The position numbers were made by a program, and so were the translations under genes. 8,214 bases of DNA, taken from contig JAEWZA010000217.1 of the NCBI GenBank assembly GCA_023395575.1, forward strand, positions 1 through 8,214. The letters are read 5' to 3'. Shown one piece after another: positions 6,237 to 8,214 of the stretch; the stretch's first letter is position 1; each line of letters starts with the position of its first letter. Origin of the DNA: Bacillota bacterium. GTDB lineage: Bacteria > Bacillota > Clostridia > Acetivibrionales > DSM-1351. Under the pieces are notes generated by a model. That model ran no database searches. It was not told the DNA's origin and was given only the letters and a program-made list of their open reading frames with translations.

Positions 6237-6259
6237 AACTTTACCTTCTAAATTTTTGC

Positions 6260-6279
6260 AAACTAGTATATACTTGTTT
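6260..6279. repeat. 20-bp near-perfect palindrome centred on AGTATATACT
   Basis: AAAC-T-AGTATATACT-T-GTTT is symmetric except for one T-T pair on each side. A TATAAT hexamer lies 13 bp to its right at 6292-6297. The size and symmetry suit a dimeric repressor site, but no partner gene is evident. Confidence 0.4.
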
Positions 6280-6455
6280 ATAAAAATACTATATAATATA
6301 TTACATATTCTTACTAAAATCAACTTTTTGTGTGATACTTTTTACTATTATTCATATCTGACTTATTTATTATAGTAGGTAATATAAATAATTATATATC
6401 TCAAACAGCCTTAAACATTTGTTCTGTCTAGAAGTTGTTATCCTTCAGAAGAACA

Positions 6456-6469
6456 ACATTAATTAATGT
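6456..6469. repeat. 14-bp perfect palindrome ACATTAATTAATGT
   Basis: A fully symmetric AT-rich site about 60 bp before the glycosyltransferase ribosome binding site, adjoining the next dyad. It could be an operator or simply low-complexity DNA. Confidence 0.35.
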
Positions 6470-6496
6470 ATTTTCAACTTGCTGATTTTTGAAAAT
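6470..6496. repeat. Inverted repeat ATTTTCAA-N11-TTGAAAAT
   Basis: Perfect 8-bp arms with an 11-bp centre lie 20 bp upstream of the AAGGGGG ribosome binding site of the glycosyltransferase gene. It could act as an operator or a leader hairpin for that gene. Confidence 0.45.
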
Positions 6497-6530
6497 AGCC
6501 AGGTAATAATGTCTTAAGGGGGTTTTTTAA

Positions 6531-7607
6531 ACGAAAAAATATAGCTTTGTAATTCCTACATATAACAACAAATTTCAGCTTAGAAATTCTTTGGCTGCTA
6601 TAAACTTGTTAGAAGGTTATAAAAAAGAAGATTTTGAAGTCATAGTTGTGGATGATGGCTCAAATGACAATACCGGAGATTATATAAAAGGCATAAATAA
6701 AAACTATGAATTGAAATATATCTACATAAGAAGAAATAATTACTCCTGTCGCTCAAGAGCAAGAAACATTGGTACAAATGCTGCAGAAGGAGAATTTATT
6801 ATTTTTATCGATGCTGACATTATTATAAAAAAAGATTATCTTCAAGAATTGGACCGATGCTATTCAAAGGATAAAAACCTTGTAATTGCAGGCCTAAGGT
6901 TAATGCTGCCATACGATATTCCAATTGAAATAATTCAAGATGGCAGCGTTTTTAAACAATTCTATTTTAGCCGTGAGCACAAAGAGCTTCATGAATTCAG
7001 ATGCGATATACTTAATGAATTATCTTTTAATGCAGCCGCAATAAAATACCCCTTTATGTATGGTCAGAGTTGTAATCTAATTGCTCCTAAGATATGGCTT
7101 CAAAGGGTAAAAGGCTTTGATGAGGAACTTAAAGCTTGGGGTCTAGAAGATATTGAGGTTTGCTATAGACTTTGGAAAAAGGGTCTTAAGTTTATTTTAA
7201 ATAGTAAACTGGAAGTTCTGCATCAATTCCACTGGGTAGAGGGAAAAATAGTTGATGAAAGTAAAATTGCAGGTGTAGTTGAAAATACTAGATTGTTTTT
7301 ATTAAAGCACCCAAATGTTTTTAATTTGACTGAAGATAAGGTATATGAACTTTTTAAAAGTATATCCAATAACTTTTGGTATGTTGAAGAAAAAATACCT
7401 GAATCAATTAATTGCATTGTAATTGACTTCAAAAATCAGGAATACTTAAATGATATAAAGCAAACTATTATTATGTTATCAGATATAGAAAACAATAGTA
7501 TCATCGTAAATGATTATCTTGAAAACGCCGATTTAGATATTTGGATTCAGCTTCTGGGGAAAAGAAAAAGTACTCCTAGATATTATCCAATGTCAAGAAA
7601 GCTGTAA
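6531..7607 (+). CDS. Family 2 glycosyltransferase (GT-A fold) with apparent ACG start
   Basis: The protein transfers a sugar from a nucleotide-sugar donor; donor and acceptor cannot be told from the sequence. Motifs are KKYSFVIPTYN (2-12), EVIVVDDGS (36-44, nucleotide binding), SRARNIGTNAAEGEFIIFID (about 74-94), the DxD-type DAD (94-96) and WGLEDIEVCYRL (203-214, with the ED pair that usually carries the catalytic base). A less conserved C-terminal part of about 130 residues follows. No membrane segment is evident, so it probably acts in the cytoplasm. The conserved first strand begins right after an in-frame TAA at 6528-6530, and the only codon in the expected start place is ACG at 6531, 8 nt after AAGGGGG. 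The next usual start, TTG at 6591, would delete the conserved strand. Either ACG is used, the start is mutated, or there is a base error. The gene stands alone. Confidence 0.8.
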   Translation, partial: TKKYSFVIPTYNNKFQLRNSLAAINLLEGYKKEDFEVIVVDDGSNDNTGDYIKGINKNYELKYIYIRRNNYSCRSRARNIGTNAAEGEFIIFIDADIIIKKDYLQELDRCYSKDKNLVIAGLRLMLPYDIPIEIIQDGSVFKQFYFSREHKELHEFRCDILNELSFNAAAIKYPFMYGQSCNLIAPKIWLQRVKGFDEELKAWGLEDIEVCYRLWKKGLKFILNSKLEVLHQFHWVEGKIVDESKIAGVVENTRLFLLKHPNVFNLTEDKVYELFKSISNNFWYVEEKIPESINCIVIDFKNQEYLNDIKQTIIMLSDIENNSIIVNDYLENADLDIWIQLLGKRKSTPRYYPMSRKL

Positions 7608-7644
7608 GGCTTAAAATGACCCAAAGACTTTTATTCTAGATTAT

Positions 7645-7680
7645 TGTATTACACATTACTAGTTGGTAATACATTTTAAT
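7645..7680 (+). terminator. Probable terminator of the glycosyltransferase gene
   Basis: TGTATTAC (7645-7652) and GTAATACA (7666-7673) form a perfect 8-bp stem with a 13-nt loop, followed by TTTTAATT, 37 nt after the stop codon. The stem is AT-rich and the U-tract is interrupted, so strength is uncertain. Confidence 0.45.
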
Positions 7681-7849
7681 TGGGCTTACCCAGCAATAGT
7701 AAACATAGCTTACATATACTTATTGCTTTTGATTAATGACTCACGTGTATGGCTTTTGAATATATACACTAAATATCTCTGCATCAGATAAAGTAAATAT
7801 ACGATTTAAATTAATGGCTCAAAAAAATTACAGTTTTAAGCCTTAGCAT

Positions 7850-8010
7850 GCTACAAGCTCGAAATATCAGGTTTAGCTTATAAATGTATACCGTCGTAAA
7901 AATTCAATATTCTATCACGGATTTTCACAAAATGCTACTTCTTGTAGCTTTTTCGGTATATATTCATAAGCTTCACCTTATTTCGTTAATTATTTCTAAA
8001 CGAGCTTAGC
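7850..8010. repeat. Long imperfect inverted repeat with central hairpin
   Basis: The left arm (7850-7893) and right arm (7954-8010) are near reverse complements. The inner part, from CGAAATA to TATACCG, matches at most positions with a 2-nt gap, and GCTA..AGCTCG (7850-7861) pairs with CGAGCTTAGC (8001-8010) after an extra 15 nt on the right. The 60-bp centre carries a GCTAC/GTAGC hairpin. AGCCTTA occurs at both ends (7839-7845 and 8008-8014). It may be a decayed miniature element or a structured RNA; no transposase is present. Confidence 0.6.
7934..7953 (+). terminator. Short hairpin with T-tract inside the inverted repeat
   Basis: GCTAC-TTCTT-GTAGC is followed directly by TTTTT; on the minus strand it is followed by ATTTT. 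It looks like a small terminator, possibly working in both directions between the glycosyltransferase and the sugar kinase gene. The 5-bp stem is short. Confidence 0.4.
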
Positions 8011-8088
8011 CTTACTTTAATCATCTCTATATTCCTTATCAGTTCATCAAGACAATTTATCAACCAATATACTAAGTTTGTTTTTTTA

Positions 8089-8214
8089 TTAAGTGCCATA
8101 CTTAATTTTTTCAAACGCTTTAGTTACTCTATTTAAATCAGGTATAGAGGGTATCGAACCCTTTTTCTCAGTACTCATAGCTGCAGCAATATTAGCCATA
8201 AGCACAATCTCCGA
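8089..8214 (-). CDS. PfkB/ribokinase-family sugar kinase, C-terminal end
   Basis: Only the last 41 residues are in the window; the rest lies past the right edge. The frame reads IVLMANIAAAMSTEKKGSIP followed by SIPDLNRVTKAFEK and stops at TAA 8091-8089. An alanine-rich helix followed by S-x-x-x-x-G-(A/S)-x-x-(S/I)-(I/L)-P is the usual C-terminal signature of ribokinase, fructokinase and KDG kinase proteins (compare AAALSVTKxGAQxSIP). These enzymes phosphorylate sugars or nucleosides with ATP in the cytoplasm. The catalytic GAGD motif lies outside the window, so the family call is based on this tail alone and the substrate is unknown. Confidence 0.65.
   Translation of the reverse strand, partial: SEIVLMANIAAAMSTEKKGSIPSIPDLNRVTKAFEKIKYGT

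Larger units (their letters stand above)
6237..6530. other. AT-rich non-coding DNA before the glycosyltransferase gene
   Basis: I see no supported gene in these roughly 290 bp. The stretch is very AT-rich and contains several symmetrical sites, listed separately. A weak promoter-like pair TTGTTA (6435-6440) and ATTAAT (6458-6463) with a 17-bp spacer could serve the downstream gene. The end holds AAGGGGG (6516-6522), its ribosome binding site. Confidence 0.55.
7608..8088. other. 481-bp non-coding gap with structured repeats
   Basis: No protein gene is supported. The stretch contains a probable terminator, a small inverted repeat GTGTAT-N14-ATACAC (7745-7770), and a long imperfect inverted repeat with a central hairpin. 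Two very short minus-strand reading frames with fair ribosome binding sites (starting near 8021 and 7969, about 10-12 codons) are not convincing. Confidence 0.5.

Noticed and set aside
7223..7432. Minus-strand frame of 69 codons within the glycosyltransferase gene
   Set aside because: Antisense shadow in an AT-rich gene, with no motif or ribosome binding site support.
7961..8025. Two minus-strand mini reading frames with fair ribosome binding sites
   Set aside because: Only about 10-12 codons each, inside or beside the inverted repeat, with no family resemblance.
1..8214. CRISPR array, tRNA, rRNA or intact transposase
   Set aside because: No regularly spaced repeats, no tRNA cloverleaf with CCA-like end, no rRNA stretches and no transposase or integrase frame were seen.

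Overview
The window looks like part of the chromosome of a low-GC Gram-positive bacterium, probably of the class Clostridia. Support comes from the AT-rich DNA, strong AGGAGG-type ribosome binding sites, a type III pantothenate kinase (CoaX), a fused CoaBC, and a DUF2520-type ketopantoate reductase (PanG) instead of PanE. This placement is inferred from gene content; there is no rRNA or other marker gene.

The core (about 540-6140) is a vitamin B5 / coenzyme A block. On the minus strand, reading right to left, panG, panB, panC and panD form a tight operon with overlaps of 8 and 1 nt and one 11-nt gap. Upstream of panG is a 371-bp gap holding a good sigma-A-type promoter, a dyad over its -10 box, and a leader hairpin with two bulged adenosines that fits the description of the pan RNA motif. 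Further upstream on the minus strand is coaX. coaBC is divergent on the plus strand across a 300-bp spacer with a recognisable extended -10 promoter. Together the six enzymes convert 2-ketoisovalerate plus aspartate to pantothenate (PanB, PanG, PanD, PanC), phosphorylate it (CoaX), and add and decarboxylate cysteine (CoaBC) to give 4'-phosphopantetheine. CoaD and CoaE, which finish CoA, are not in the window.

Downstream of panD on the same strand is a decayed KilA-N domain gene (267-538) with an in-frame stop, a large internal deletion and a one-base frameshift. It is followed by the start of a Gfo/Idh/MocA-family oxidoreductase (1-253) that runs off the left edge.

Right of coaBC there is a probable terminator, then about 290 bp of AT-rich non-coding DNA with several short palindromes, then a family 2 glycosyltransferase gene (6531-7607). 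Its expected ATG start codon reads ACG, placed correctly behind a strong ribosome binding site. After it come a probable terminator and 481 bp of non-coding DNA with a long imperfect inverted repeat (7850-8010). At the right edge is the C-terminal end of a PfkB-family sugar kinase on the minus strand.

I did not find a new defence system, CRISPR array or intact mobile element. The most interesting signals are the pan-type leader and operator dyad, the ACG start, the KilA-N remnant attached to the pan operon, and the structured repeat near the right end.
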